This document shows positions 9,280-19,760 of a DNA stretch of 64,000 bases, in pieces. The translations under genes and the position numbers were made by a program. Source of the stretch: Viola odorata (Eukaryota; Streptophyta; Magnoliopsida; Malpighiales; Violaceae); the NCBI GenBank assembly GCA_963691705.1, contig OY829542.1, positions 43,459,105-43,523,104 on the forward strand. Direction: 5' to 3'. Position 1 is the first letter of the stretch. Each line of letters opens with the position of its first letter. The notes under the pieces are model-generated. The model did not search any database and was not told the DNA's origin. It was given only the letters and a program-made list of their open reading frames with translations.

Positions 9280-11508
9280 GAGAGAATTAGGAAAGCACTT
9301 CTATACCTAGAGGATTAAATGAATTTGGTCCAACTTTTTGAGTAGGAGAGTCTGTTTGCTTGGTCACCAACAACAATCATTTTTTTTTTTGGGATGAGAG
9401 GGTTGAAATTAATGGCAGTGATTAATGATGCCATTATTCCCAAACAATATAAAATATTTTGACAAATAGAATCTCTCACACTATCACTCAGTAGCGAGTA
9501 CAATATCATGACAAATTTGGACATATTTCTTATAATTAAATGTGTTATTAGTAAAACATTGATTGGATGCTTATTTTGTACATTTTCATCATCTATTTTA
9601 CCTCTTTTTACATGATGATACTGCTAATTTGGGCGTATTCTCTTCCTTTTTGCAAAAACCAGATAGAAGAACCAAAGAAGAAAGAAAGGAATAGAAATGC
9701 CAAGAAAATAGAGCAAAAAGAAGACATTAGTGAAAAGGACTAGACCAGAGTGAACAAGCCTCTCCCCTCGGCCTAGGGGAGAGTACATCAACATTAGGAG
9801 GAAGCACTTCTACACTAGGCCTAGGACGATTTCAACTGGGCATGAGAATCAACATAGCAAGCTTGGGATACAAATCAGGAAGAGTGCGCCATCACTTCTG
9901 CTCTCAGGAAAAGACTTCTAAAGAAGAGTTTCAGAGCTGTAAAACATCCTAAGGGATGAGAACAATTCATTTTGTATTTATCTTAAATTCTAGGAAAACA
10001 AGGATAGAGATAAACTATTTTAATCTTTTCTTGTTTAGCTTAAAAAGGGGAGATCGGGATTGGGAACAATCTCTCTTCTTTTTCATTCTCTCTGCAGCCA
10101 GACTTGAACTCTATTATTTTCTGCTCTCCTCATTTTCTTCGTTGAAACGAGAAAATTTCCAATTTTGTGCAAATACTTTTTATCTTATTTTATTATGTAT
10201 GTTTCTAGCTAAGTAAATCGTTCCTAGTAAAGACTCCAAGGTTCATGATTCTAGTATTGTGAGGTCTAAATGAATTTAATCAATTCAGAATTTCGTATTT
10301 CTTCTTTTCTGATTTCTTCACAAATTATTCTTGTTTGATTTAAGAGTGATCAACTTAAGTTTTAACTTGAATAAATTATAGCTTGCCTAATAACTTTGGG
10401 TCTACATTGTTAGAAGGAATTTGTAAGCAACTACCTTGGGCCTGGCCGGAATTCTTAGTGAACGAGCTGGACTCAGTTAGCGATAGAGAAGATTTAGATT
10501 ATGGGGGCGAATGAACTGATCCCAAGGCCTAGGAAAGGTCTCTCCCTATTTTTATCAACCAACTAGTTAAAATCCTATAAGTGAACCTTAGGATTACTAA
10601 GAAGGTTAGGGTTCTTCTTTAAGAAACTTGATTAGGAAGAGAGTAGGAAATCAAAGTGAACTTGATTTCTATAGCCTCCCTATGAAACTCGGTTTTAAAC
10701 ATTTTTGTACCAATGATCAATACATGTGAATTATGACATTGGGTATATCATTACTAGGAATTTCTTATTATCTGATCTTATTCATCATTTGTTTGTTTAC
10801 TGTTTTGATTCCTTTTCTTGCATTGCATAATTTTTTCTAAGCTTTGCTTTTGTTTTTTTGGGCACAAATCCTAGAACTTTTCATTTCTTTTGTTTTTTCC
10901 AATCTTTTGACAACAGATACTTCTCTTTTTTAACAGTTCGAAAGCAATAAAAATATGGATTTGTTTCACGCACACCACCATGGTACCAATTTCAGCCCTT
11001 AAGGGGTTGGTACATTATCGACAACTAGAAACTTATGGGGGTGAAGCTGCCGAACCATCCACACCTTCTGGAAAGAGGACTGGTGGTGGAAATATCATAA
11101 GCACAACAGTTACACACATATAAAAAAAAAAGACTCTCATGCGAGCAGAAAAGAAAAACTGGGTAGCCATATATGTTCAAAACAGCCAGTTTATTTGGGT
11201 TATGGCAAAATAGTTTTGGGTGTTCCCACAATCACTTCTCAAATTTTGGAGTGAAATCTGTATTACAGAAGACAACCCTATTCTCGAGGTGGAAATACCC
11301 CATAGTGTCAAGTGCTTTCAAATTCATCTTTTCATTTCCACTGCACTAGTCTCTTCCCTAGGCCTAGGGAAGAGTCCTGTGCGTTTGCCTCTGGATTTTT
11401 TTTCCACCTATTCCTGAAAATGAAAAACCAAGACATCCATCAGTTTTATTTCAAAGAAGTATCAGTTTTATTGAAAGGAAATTATCTAAAAATTGAAAAC
11501 AAAATTCA
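9280..11508. other. AT-rich intergenic stretch without a gene
   Basis: No supported ORF on either strand. It contains an imperfect palindrome at about 9767-9786 and a perfect one at 11351-11374. It may be UTR or LTR of the gypsy remnant to its right, but I could not define LTR ends. Confidence 0.4.
11351..11374. repeat. Perfect 24-bp palindrome
   Basis: The half-site is CTCTTCCCTAGG followed directly by its reverse complement. A near-copy with a short centre (CTCTCCCCT ... AGGGGAGAG) lies at about 9764-9786. Confidence 0.85.
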
Positions 11509-12199
11509 TGGGTTGCCTCCCATATAGCGTCCCTTTTTATTGTCTTAGACTCGACATTTCTTGGCATCACTCATCAACCAATTCTACTGAATGCTTTCCA
11601 TGCACTTAATTTGATGTGAATGATCGGGTGTAGTGCATGGTCTTCCAGCAGAGCATTTTGCAGATAACCATTATATGATTCATGTTTTATTTTGGGGTCC
11701 TACAAAATAAATTGAAAAATATTGGTTGTGAGTGGAAGGTGATTCAATAAATGGATCATAAAAATCAATGAATTGCAGAACCTTCCTTTTACACACAACC
11801 GCTTGTGAATTCATGACTATATTCATCTCTTTCTCAATCTTCCTCACTTTCCCCTTTGGTTCAATGTAGTGACAAGTCTCCCCAACCTTCATCTCCTGAT
11901 CCAGTGAAGTTTCAAAAAGATTCTAGTTTCGAATTGGCTGATTTGGTTGAACATCAATTTCTGCCTCCAGTTCTGAACTCTTCCCTTTGTCCAGGGAAGA
12001 GATGGAATTGTGTGACAGAAAAAATCCTTGTATTTCCTTAGTCACAAACAAATCCTCCTTCTCTTTCAAATCATCACCTCGATTGTTGCATTTGGGTGGT
12101 AACATCCTTTGAATAATTGTAGCAACATTCTCACCTGCCCTTAAATACTCATTACCACTTAAGCATATTTTTTTCATGAATATATCAAAACAAGGTTCA
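11509..12199 (-). pseudogene. Older Ty3/gypsy remnant, downstream half
   Basis: The - strand frame 12199-11680 encodes 'GENVATIIQRMLPPKC', resembling the segment just before the protease in Athila-type and related gypsy polyproteins (ENV.A.IQRKLPPK.KDPG). Beyond that the similarity fades into charged sequence, broken by a stop near 11921. At 11509-11530 lies GGGTTGCCTCCCATATAGCG, a motif common downstream of pol in several plant gypsy families (GGGAGGCAACCC on the - strand). The upstream half is at 29955-30180: element 2 has inserted between them. No RT or integrase remains, so it was internally deleted or non-autonomous. Confidence 0.4.
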
Positions 12200-12909
12200 T
12201 GATAAGATCTGATTTGTTTGCTGTAGGGTAGTAGAGGATTATGAACCCCGAGGTCGACGGTCTGCGACGTCCGGTGTACCTGCACAGCGCCGGAGGGGGT
12301 CTCCGGCGTAACACTCCGATGCTTAAGTTAGTAGTGATTGTGTGAAATAGCAGAGCTTTGGCCAATAATCTTAGGCTTACCATCCTCCTTTGTGGGGGAG
12401 GTATTTATAGGCAAAAATGGAGCATTTCTGAGTGATCTTGGTCACAAGGTGCCAACGGGCCCGTCTGGGGGGTGAGAGTTCTCGTANNNNNNNNNNNNNN
12501 NNNNNNNNNNNNNNNNNNNNNNNNNNNNNNNNNNNNNNNNNNNNNNNNNNNNNNNNNNNNNNNNNNNNNNNNNNNNNNNNNNNNNNNNNNNNNNNNNNNN
12601 NNNNNNNNNNNNNNNNNNNNNNNNNNNNNNNNNNNNNNNNNNNNNNNNNNNNNNNNNNNNNNNNNNNNNNNNNNNNNNNNNNNNNNTGACCTAGGTAAGG
12701 CAACGCCCACTCCCTTCGCAAGATGTCGGATTGGCCTGGGATGGGATAACACCCATTGTCATGGTAAAGCGATGTGTGGGACCCCCTCGTTGATGTCGAC
12801 CATCCCAGACCCGATAGCCCCAAAGCTGCCAGGGCGGTAGCAGCAGCTTTTTCCTCCCTCCACGGGATATAAGACGAGAACGCCCTTGTTGTTAGGGGTA
12901 TTGTTATCA
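12200..12909 (-). mobile_element. 3' LTR of element 2 (with assembly gap)
   Basis: Nearly identical in layout to 29390-29949, including a TATA box at 12402-12409 (-). Terminal TGATAAG and TTGTTATCA. The 200-N run inside corresponds to only 49 bp in the partner LTR; corrected length would be 559 bp against 560 bp. Confidence 0.9.
12487..12686. other. Assembly gap (200 N)
   Basis: Exactly 200 unknown bases, a typical fixed-size placeholder. Flanks align to 29677 and 29727 in the other LTR. Confidence 0.98.
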
Positions 12910-13053
12910 CAAGCCCAACCGAAAATGAGCCCGGGTGTTTACCAAGGGCTACCGCTTCTTCTTTGATCTTGCCAAGTCAACTGGTTTTCATGTGTCAGAG
13001 ATGATTTATCTTATCAAGAAATGCCTTTCTTCCACTCGCCATTCTTCTTTGCC

Positions 13054-13060
13054 TATAAAT
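13054..13060 (+). promoter_or_regulatory. TATA box for small antisense ORF (element 2)
   Basis: TATAAAT in CCTATAAATTG, 67 bp upstream of the ATG at 13121, matching the placement in the two homologous copies. Confidence 0.6.
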
Positions 13061-13120
13061 TGTCTTTTGTCGTGCTGCTTTTTTTTATGACTGCTTTTGT
13101 ACTTCCTCTAGCTTTCAATT

Positions 13121-13477
13121 ATGGATGATCTTACGAAGAACTTTCTGATCTCGAAGGCGCACAGCCTGAAGAACCTTGTTGAGTCTGACGTCAGTTTCCT
13201 GGAGACCATGCTGACCAAAACCTCTGAAGATGTCCTGGACCTTCAGGGGATGATGACCCCTTTCCTGTCCAGACAAGGGGCTGCTTCTATGGAAGATTTT
13301 AATCCTATACAGAATGTGTCGAAGCTGGCTGTTGCGATCTCCCGCATCGAGGTGACCATTACCATGCTGCAGCATAGGAAAGACCTGCTGGTGTGCTGCT
13401 TGAAAGGGCATGAGGGTTTCATCCGCCAAACTGTCTCTAGTGGCGGATGCTCTAAGGGAGATCCCTACTGCCCTTTA
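13121..13477 (+). pseudogene. Small helical protein, antisense ORF (copy 2), frameshifted
   Basis: Starts MDDLTKNFLISKAHSLKNL and is homologous to 5050-4667 and 17526-17095, with 'TKTSEDVLDLQGM', 'MEDFNPIQNVSK', and 'MLQHRKDLLVCCLKG'. After that block (about 13405-13410, an AAAGGG run) the homologous C-terminal part, ending LREIP-, continues in another frame to a TAG near 13470. Antisense to element 2 and next to its 3' LTR. Only the first about 95 residues would be normal. Confidence 0.7.
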
Positions 13478-13537
13478 GGATGATGTGGATCAGCGGCCCT
13501 ACTGCGGTGCTGATCTCTCACCCCCGGCGATAAAGGC

Positions 13538-15577
13538 CTATTCAGTCTTCTTCTTCCACCATGCTACTTTCTTGAAAGCTTTCGACAGGTCGGCATCGCG
13601 GGATGATACCTCCTCAAGAAGGAATGAGTTCTTCTTTCTCTCAGCCACCAGCTCAACCTCCAAAGCTTCGACCTGGGCTTTTCCTTTGGATTTTTCCCTA
13701 GTAAGGTCAGCACGGCACTCGAGCAGTTCGGCCTGAGCGTGTTTGTGGAGTCGCGACAGCTCCTCTACCTTTGCTAGCGCACCAAAGTTTTGAGATTGTG
13801 TACCACGGGCCTTGATGAAGTAATGAAGTTGTCGAAAGGCAGCAAGGCAGTTGTTCATGACGCGTATATACTGAACTTCAGGAGGAAGTTGCAGCAGCCT
13901 ACTCTCCTCCTCGGAGGCGCGAAACATTTCACAGGCCAGGATAGCCGTAGGCTGATCTTGCGATAAGGGGTCTAATATACCCAGGGCACGGAACCCGTCA
14001 GTCCCAAATTTTGACAGATTTAGTCGGTGAGAAGGGGCCCCTTGAGGTCCATCACGGGAAAGATTAGCAACAAAGGAAGGGGCGGAGATACCGCCAGAGC
14101 CCCCAATGTCTCGAATCGAAGTAATGAACAACGGACAAGGGGACTTGAGAGGAGAGTGAGAAGAGCCAGGTCCCCTGGGGACGGAGGGATGCATATTAGG
14201 AATGCAGCGGCCAATGGGCGAGTGTGGAGGCTCCACGACAGGAGTGGAATCTGCAGCGGATGATGGCATCATCGCGGCAGTAGAGGTCTTGTTGGGAGCG
14301 ACCAATCCCAGAGGCGAGGAAGTGCAACCCAGCGAAGCCGCGCTCTCCTTTGTCGCGTCAGGAGAAACGGTAGTTTGGGAAGCCACGGCATTTGCAGTGT
14401 TGGCAGGAGGAGGTTGAGCTGCCACCCTCGCCACTTGAGCTTCGCTTGCTTCCCTTAGCTTCTTCCGCTGAGCTGAGGAAGCCGGGCGGAGGCTCATCTC
14501 TGTGTTCATGTCCTCCATGTCCTCAACTCCGTAGGAGGAAATCTTTGTCTCAGTCACTGGCAAACCAGACCCGGACCTCTTCTTCCGACTGGGTAACCAG
14601 TTCTCCACAAAGATCTTTCGGCAGAAGTGCGGAGAGAGTAACCGCTTTCCCTGGAAAGAATTTCGTCTAAAGATCTTTTCTTTATGGGCATACGGTGATC
14701 AGCTCGAGCCCCAGCGGAAGTAGAGGGAGCAGTTGTTGAAGGGGCGACAACCTTGTGAGGAGCGTCACCCTCAGAGAGCGGACGAGCGATAGTTTCCCCT
14801 GGGAAAAAGTTATGTTAGTAAGCAAGGGGGAAGCAAGGAAGCGGCGAAGCTCAAAAGCTCACCTATGGTACACTCAGTTAAAGGCCTGTACAAGGCAAAG
14901 TTTCGGATCTGGAAAGAGGACTCCATCTCCAGCAAGGCGTTGGCCTGATCCAACTCTTCCCTAGACAGACGCGCTGTCCTCACCCAATCAACTACCTCCA
15001 GGTTGAAGTCAGGACGCCACAAGCGGGAGGGTAATTCGACAACGAAGAAACCGCTCTTCCAGTCTTCAATGCTCTCCTCAAATCCTCGAAATTTCTCCCA
15101 AAAAGGCCTCACTAGAGCGTCATCCGGTCTGGGAATAATATTAATGAAGCCGTCGCGAAAAACCAGAGTCAAGAACTTACGGAATAAAGCGACAGAGGGA
15201 GCAAGAATATCTTTTAATTCGCAGGCATGAAGGAAGGCGTAGATGCAGCTCCATGAGGGAGGGGTAATTTGCGCAGGGTTAAGCCCGTGCTCGTGCAACA
15301 CACGCTCTAGCGTGTCATGAACTGGGAGGCGGAACCCATATTGATACATTTTAAAATAAAGAATTCTATTAGTTTTCCAGAGCCGGCTATGAAGCCTCAT
15401 AGTGTCAGAAGGAATAGTGGGGCGATAACCGCAGGAGAAGGTAATATTATTACTTTCCAGTTCGAGGCGTAAGACAGTAGGGCAAGTAAAGATGCTAGGA
15501 GTATTTTCAAGCTCGGGATATCGAGAAATTGGCCTAGGGGTAGCTAAAGAGCTAGATTGAGATCTCGTGCGAGGCAT
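13538..15577 (-). pseudogene. Transposase_28-like aORF (element X), best preserved copy
   Basis: The first exon (15577-14863) starts MPRTRSQSSSLATPRP and holds the PF04195-like core: 'TVLRLELESNNITFSCGYRP', 'MRLHSRLWKTNRILYFKM', 'LNPAQITPPSWSCIYAFLHACE', 'PRPDDA', 'EDWKSGFFVVELPSRLWRP', and 'LSREELDQANALLEME'. After a 64-bp intron, the second exon (14798-13538) contains a Ser/Thr-rich start, 'VENWLPSRKKR', an acidic patch, a Pro/Ala/Ser-rich linker, 'LNLSKFGTDGFRALGI' and a long Glu/Lys-rich coiled coil to its stop. A frameshift around 14650 separates the first part of exon 2 from the rest, so the copy is probably dead. Known Tat aORFs are of this type; molecular role unknown. Confidence 0.75.
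14799..14862 (-). other. Predicted intron in aORF (element X)
   Basis: Donor GTGAGC after codons for Glu-Cys-Thr-Ile; acceptor TTTTTCCCAG followed by GGGAAAC. Length 64 bp, same position as in the two other family copies. Confidence 0.7.
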
Positions 15578-16095
15578 GATAGATAAAGCAGCAAAGGAAA
15601 ATCAAAAGCAAGATCGAGCAGAATACCTTGAAAGAGAGAAGGCTGAAATTAATTGGCGAGTCGTCTGAATGCGAACGAGAGAATTTCCTCGGAGCGAGCA
15701 AAAAATGAAGAGAGTTCTGAAGTATAAAAGGAGCAAAAAGGTACGAAGAAGGAGTGTTTTTCCTTTTAAAAGAGACGGTGGAAAAGTCACACAGAAGGGC
15801 AACCTATTACAGCAAGACACGTATGTGGCAAACGGGACACGTGGGAAGACCCTGACAGAAACTTAAAGTCAAGCGCTGGCCTCGAATTTCGCAAAAGAAA
15901 GGCCCATTAATTACAAGAAACCCCAGAAAGAGGATCCTATGAAGCGGTAATCGGCTTACCCAGCGGCGGTTATCCCACAAGAGCGACATTACACCAAAAG
16001 CAAAAAAGAAAAAGGCAAGCGACATTTTATTTCACAACATTTTGTTTATTAAAAAGAAAAGCCAGCCAGCGGCATCTACAATAAGTGCGACATCT
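15578..16095. other. Upstream region of aORF (element X)
   Basis: Holds CCTTTTAAAAGA at about 15763 (conserved with 3416) and ACACGTGG / CACGTATGTGG G-box-like motifs at about 15815-15845. No ORF is supported. Confidence 0.45.
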
Positions 16096-16584
16096 TCAGT
16101 CTTCGTCCATCCAGTGCACGTCGTAGACGTAATCGTAATCTTCCGGAGACGATGGCGACCCGCTGTTATAGAAAGGAAAGGGCTCGCCAATCTCGAAAGG
16201 TCTTTTACCAAGCCCAGTCGCGGAACCTGTCGTAGGGGCAGTGTCTTCCTTTGAAGTGGCATGGGAGCTTTCCTCCAGGGTCAAGGTAACCAATCCTGTG
16301 ACAGCATCTAGCGTAGAAGTCCTATCCTTGGGAAAAAGACAAGGGACGGATGGTGACGCTTCATCCTTTTGCCGCAGCGAAAGGTAGTGAGGTTCAAAGC
16401 CGGCAAAGAAGGATTCGAAAGATGGTTTCTTTGTTTTCTTCAATCTCTTGCGACCCCGACACTTCACGGAATGTCTGACAGGCCTCCAGGGGGGTGTGAG
16501 TGGAGGATTGTCGGAGTCGGGAGAAGTCGGAGGGGTCAGAGGAGAATCGCAGGCGGCAGCATACAAAAAATGAGAGTCAGCCAT
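16096..16584 (-). CDS. Second antisense ORF, Pro-rich with acidic tail (element X)
   Basis: 162 residues from MADSHFLYAAACDSP to the stop. N-terminal third is rich in Pro, Ser and Thr with 'SPLTPPTSPDSDNPPLTPP'; then a basic stretch 'KCRGRKRLKKTKKPS' that could be a nuclear localisation signal; then a polar part and an acidic tyrosine-rich tail ending HWMDED. A TATATAA box lies about 70 bp upstream on the - strand (16652-16658). The degraded homologue at 4138-3766 has the same kind of start and end. No known domain recognised; the layout (basic region plus acidic tail) would fit a nuclear regulatory protein, which is inference. Confidence 0.6.
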   Translation of the reverse strand: MADSHFLYAAACDSPLTPPTSPDSDNPPLTPPWRPVRHSVKCRGRKRLKKTKKPSFESFFAGFEPHYLSLRQKDEASPSVPCLFPKDRTSTLDAVTGLVTLTLEESSHATSKEDTAPTTGSATGLGKRPFEIGEPFPFYNSGSPSSPEDYDYVYDVHWMDED

Positions 16585-16651
16585 GGAAATATCAGTAAGA
16601 GTGAGAAGAAAGAAGGAGAAAGATGAACAAAGAAAGAAAGGAAGAGCCCCA

Positions 16652-16658
16652 TTATATA
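16652..16658 (-). promoter_or_regulatory. TATA box for second antisense ORF
   Basis: TATATAA on the - strand, about 70 bp upstream of the ATG at 16584. Confidence 0.5.
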
Positions 16659-17094
16659 GCCAAGGTGAGGTGAGGAAGCGTGCCTGCCTCTCCGCGTATT
16701 ATCGAGGACATTTAATGCTATCAAGGGTAGCGTCTGTTGGGAGGAAAGATCTGACTCCGCAACTGTTAAAAATCTACACCAACCAGGAGGCACCGAAATC
16801 GTCGCCCAATCCGTTAGCACTAAAAAAGTGGCGCGAAATATATTCTGAACGGACATGGCGTGAAAGAATCGTCATTATGAGCCAGGTAGGCAAATAAAGT
16901 TACGGGATCCCAAGGGACACCAAGCTCACAATAAGTGGGAACAAAAATTGTTTTCTAAGAAAGATGATATGAGAAAGAAGAAAAACATTGACAGCGCGGC
17001 AAGTGAACAAGGGAAAACATGTTTATTTACTTAAAGGGCTCAGCGGCCCGAGATTACAAAAAGGCCTAACGGCCCGGAGGTACAAAAGGTGGCC

Positions 17095-17526
17095 CTAGAG
17101 AAGCACAGAAAGACACGCCAAGAGGATCCCCATCGCTGGCCAGGCATTCGACCCAGCGTCATCATCTTCCCATTCCAGGAAAAGAATTTCCCTCAGGGCA
17201 TCCGCAAGAGCCATCAGTTCAGAAGAATAGGCCCTCATGCTCTTCAGGCAGCATCCTAGCAAATCCTTCCTATGCTGCAGCGTTGACATCAGCAGCTGAA
17301 TCTGAGAAACAGCCACTGACAGCTTCACTGCTTTCTCCATGGGACTGAAATCCTCCAAGGTAACAGCAGCCTGTCTAGCTTGCAGGGGAGTCAGCATCCC
17401 CTGGAGCTCCAGCATATCCTCCAAGGTCTTAATGCTCAGCGAACCCAGGAAATCAGTATCTGCCTGAGTTAGGTTCCTCAGAGCATGGGTTTTGGAGAGC
17501 AGGAAGTTTTTGGTGACTTCGTCCAT
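17095..17526 (-). CDS. Small helical protein, antisense ORF (copy 3)
   Basis: 143 residues starting MDEVTKNFLLSKTHALRNL, with 'LEDMLELQGMLTP', 'LEDFSPMEK', 'TLQHRKDLLGCCLKSMRA' and 'ALADALREI'. It aligns to the ORFs at 5050 and 13121 throughout; conservation is highest at the N-terminus and around HRKDLLGCCLK. The frame is open. The TATA box at 17608-17615 (-) is about 80 bp upstream. The last about 20 residues extend past the end of the other copies. Family not recognised; predicted all-helical, soluble. Confidence 0.65.
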   Translation of the reverse strand: MDEVTKNFLLSKTHALRNLTQADTDFLGSLSIKTLEDMLELQGMLTPLQARQAAVTLEDFSPMEKAVKLSVAVSQIQLLMSTLQHRKDLLGCCLKSMRAYSSELMALADALREILFLEWEDDDAGSNAWPAMGILLACLSVLL

Positions 17527-17607
17527 AAGGAGAAGAGAGATAAAGAAATTCGAAGAGAGAGGTGAAAAAGTTGTGAGAGTTATGAAGCAAGTGCAAAATG
17601 AAAGGCC

Positions 17608-17615
17608 TATTTATA
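17608..17615 (-). promoter_or_regulatory. TATA box for small antisense ORF (element X)
   Basis: TATAAATA on the - strand, 82 bp upstream of the ATG at 17526. Confidence 0.6.
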
Positions 17616-17755
17616 GACTTCAGAAAAAGGCATTTCGAAGATATACCTTTATCGATCGTCGAGCCCACATTGGGGAAGAAACCTCTGAAGGGGCAGGACC
17701 GGAGACGTTGTGATAGCCCTTGGTAAACACTCAGGCTAGTTTTCGTTTAGGCATA

Positions 17756-18289
17756 TGATAACTATCGATACCACAGAAGCGGCATCTCGGCTACCCCGCC
17801 GGGTGACCCGGACAGCCTACTGTACCTTCCGGGGGAGACGGGACGCTGTTCTTGCCGCCCCTAGCCTAGCGGTCAGCCCTGGGATGGTCGACATCAGCGG
17901 GGGGGCTCTTATGCGACATTCGCACGGCGGCATCCCATCCTAGGTCATCCAAGACGTCACTCCGCATGACGTCATCCCGCGTGACATCACTCTATGACAC
18001 TCCAGCGACACATATCACCCCAGAGACATCCGCCAGGGACTATTCCCACCCCTTGTCGGTACACTCCTTCCTTTGTCTATAAATACCCCCATCTTTTCAG
18101 ACAAGAGGGTAAGCTTAAGATAGCATACTGAACCCCTGCCACTTTTACTACTCACACTGACTTTAGCATCGGAGTGTTTACGCTGGATACCCCCTCCGGC
18201 GCATTGCAGGTGATGAAGGCCCCCAGTACAGTGTTCCTGACCGCCCCAGATCAAGCCGATCCTGCTCAGTATCCCCCGGACTCTTATCA
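17756..18289 (+). mobile_element. Family B LTR (3' LTR of element X)
   Basis: 534 bp, TGATAACTATC to CTCTTATCA, TATA box TATAAATA at 18078-18085. Carries the family's inverted pair CCTGGGATGG / CCATCCTAGG in U3 and the GCATCGGAGTG block downstream. The next bases, GGTCC, would be the target-site copy. Confidence 0.85.
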
Positions 18290-19760
18290 GGTCCCCTTTG
18301 GGCAAACCTAGTGGTGCTGACTAGGAGCGAGCTTGATCAAGCTAACGCTTTGCTGGATAAGAGTACTCGTTATCGTATTCTAGAGTTCACCTTATACAAG
18401 CTTCTAGACGAGTGTGTTATGGGTGAGTTTTATCTTTCTTCGCATTTTCCTTCTTTTATCCTTTTATGTTCTCACATACTCCATTATCAGGAGATACTGA
18501 CGGGCATCCCTCAGGGGGAGCTAACGCCCCCTTGAATGTGATGCCGCTCAGAACTATACCGGCCTCCCCTCCTGCCTCACACTCCGATTCTCAGGGCGTT
18601 CCGCCCAAAAGGGGAAAAACAAAGACAGTCGCTGGGAGGGAACGAAGGCGCGTTATCTCTGCGTGAGCTTCTCACTTTATCGAAAACTGGCTACCACCTC
18701 GTCAGGGGGGATAAATATAAGTCAGCCTGTGACTCGGCTAGTTGATAGTGACGATAGCAGCCAAAGCGAGGACGTGGATGCCAAACCAGGCCTTTATCAT
18801 TCCTCCTCGCTTCAGCGAAAGAAACTGAGGGTAGGCATAGATGGGCAGGCTACCGGGACCTCTTCTGATCATGCTGTCGCGAGGGTTGCCGCAGCGCCTG
18901 CCGTTTCTTCTTCGGCAAAAATTTCTCAACCCGCGGTAGTTGCTGACGCGCCGACGGTTTGCCATCCTACCACTGCTACAGTCTCGTTAGTGACAGATTC
19001 TCCTCGGCCACCTAACGCTCCTGACTCTCCCATTTCTCAATTTATTCCTGATGTGGTGACGACGACTTCTCCAGCTTCTAAGCTACCGCTCACGGTTCTT
19101 CCTCAATTGTTTTTACTTCTATCTCCGAGGTGAGTAATAAAGGTTCTCCTCCGACTCCGATGATCAATCTCTCTCCTGATGGCTCCAAAGGGATTTCATG
19201 CTATCGCATGGACCTAGCGGGCTTTGGCTTCAACAGCCTCCGTGCTGCAGGGGTGGAAAATCCCTTCTCAAGGGACGAGTTCACCGCGCCCCTCATAGGA
19301 GAAATGATGAGTTCTTCTTCAGAGAAAGAGAAATTCCTTCAGCTTTCACCAAACGCTCGCTGCAGATATGTTGTGAATGATTCTCTCGATATCTTCCACT
19401 ATTTTCACTATACGGTAGATGCTTTTGATAGCGAAATGCGAGATTCTGCCCATGCCATGTGTGCTCAGAAGGTGCAACTTGATCAGTCGTTAGAACAGAC
19501 GGGATTGCTTACCCGTCTTTATGATGATTCTTGGAAGGAACTGAGTAGAGAAAAATCCAAAGGGAAAGCGACAGCCGATGTTCTGAAGGCGGAGTTAGCT
19601 TTGGAAAAAGAGAACGTGACAGCCGCTGCAGAAGAAAGTACTTGAGGCCCTCACTTCTAGGCTCGCTGCCTATTTCGGGAGCGGCTCCTTCAGCCTGACC
19701 GATGTTGCCGATTGTGTTTCTGCCATAATAGACAAAGTTAATGAAGATGGAAAATGATGC
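18290..19760 (+). pseudogene. Transposase_28-like aORF, 3' portion (element 2, gene b)
   Basis: The frame directly after the LTR reads GPLWANLVVLTRSELDQANALL, the end of the conserved core (compare 'SREELDQANALLEME' in element X). A 68-bp intron follows (18423-18490). The second exon has 'ASHFIENWLPPRQGG', an acidic patch, a Pro/Ala/Thr-rich linker, 'MDLAGFGFNSLRAAGVENPFSRDEF', 'EKFLQLSP' and a coiled coil. It is broken by a TGA near 18663 and by frameshifts at a G run (about 18705) and a T run (about 19108). The 5' half of the gene was lost when element X inserted and was trimmed. Confidence 0.7.
18423..18490 (+). other. Predicted intron in aORF gene b
   Basis: Donor GTGAGTTT after Glu-Cys-Val-Met-Gly codons; acceptor TTATCAG. 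Length 68 bp, same position as introns at 2491 and 14799. Confidence 0.7.

Larger units (their letters stand above)
13490..18289 (+). mobile_element. Element X: 3' part of a Tat-like element inside element 2
   Basis: It ends on the right in a + oriented LTR at 18289 that abuts the coding sequence of a Transposase_28-like exon, so it inserted into element 2's own antisense gene. It carries the full antisense cassette (aORF, acidic ORF, small helical ORF). There is no 5' LTR or gag-pol: the left edge, between 13490 and 13535, joins the tail of one antisense cassette to the tail of another in opposite orientation. A deletion removing X's 5' part and part of element 2 explains this. Confidence 0.65.

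Noticed and set aside
9956..10216. 86-residue + strand ORF
   Set aside because: Low-complexity Phe/Leu/Ser composition in AT-rich DNA, no recognisable domain.
12377..12910. ORFs spanning the N gap
   Set aside because: They exist only because unknown bases were translated as open; the region is LTR.
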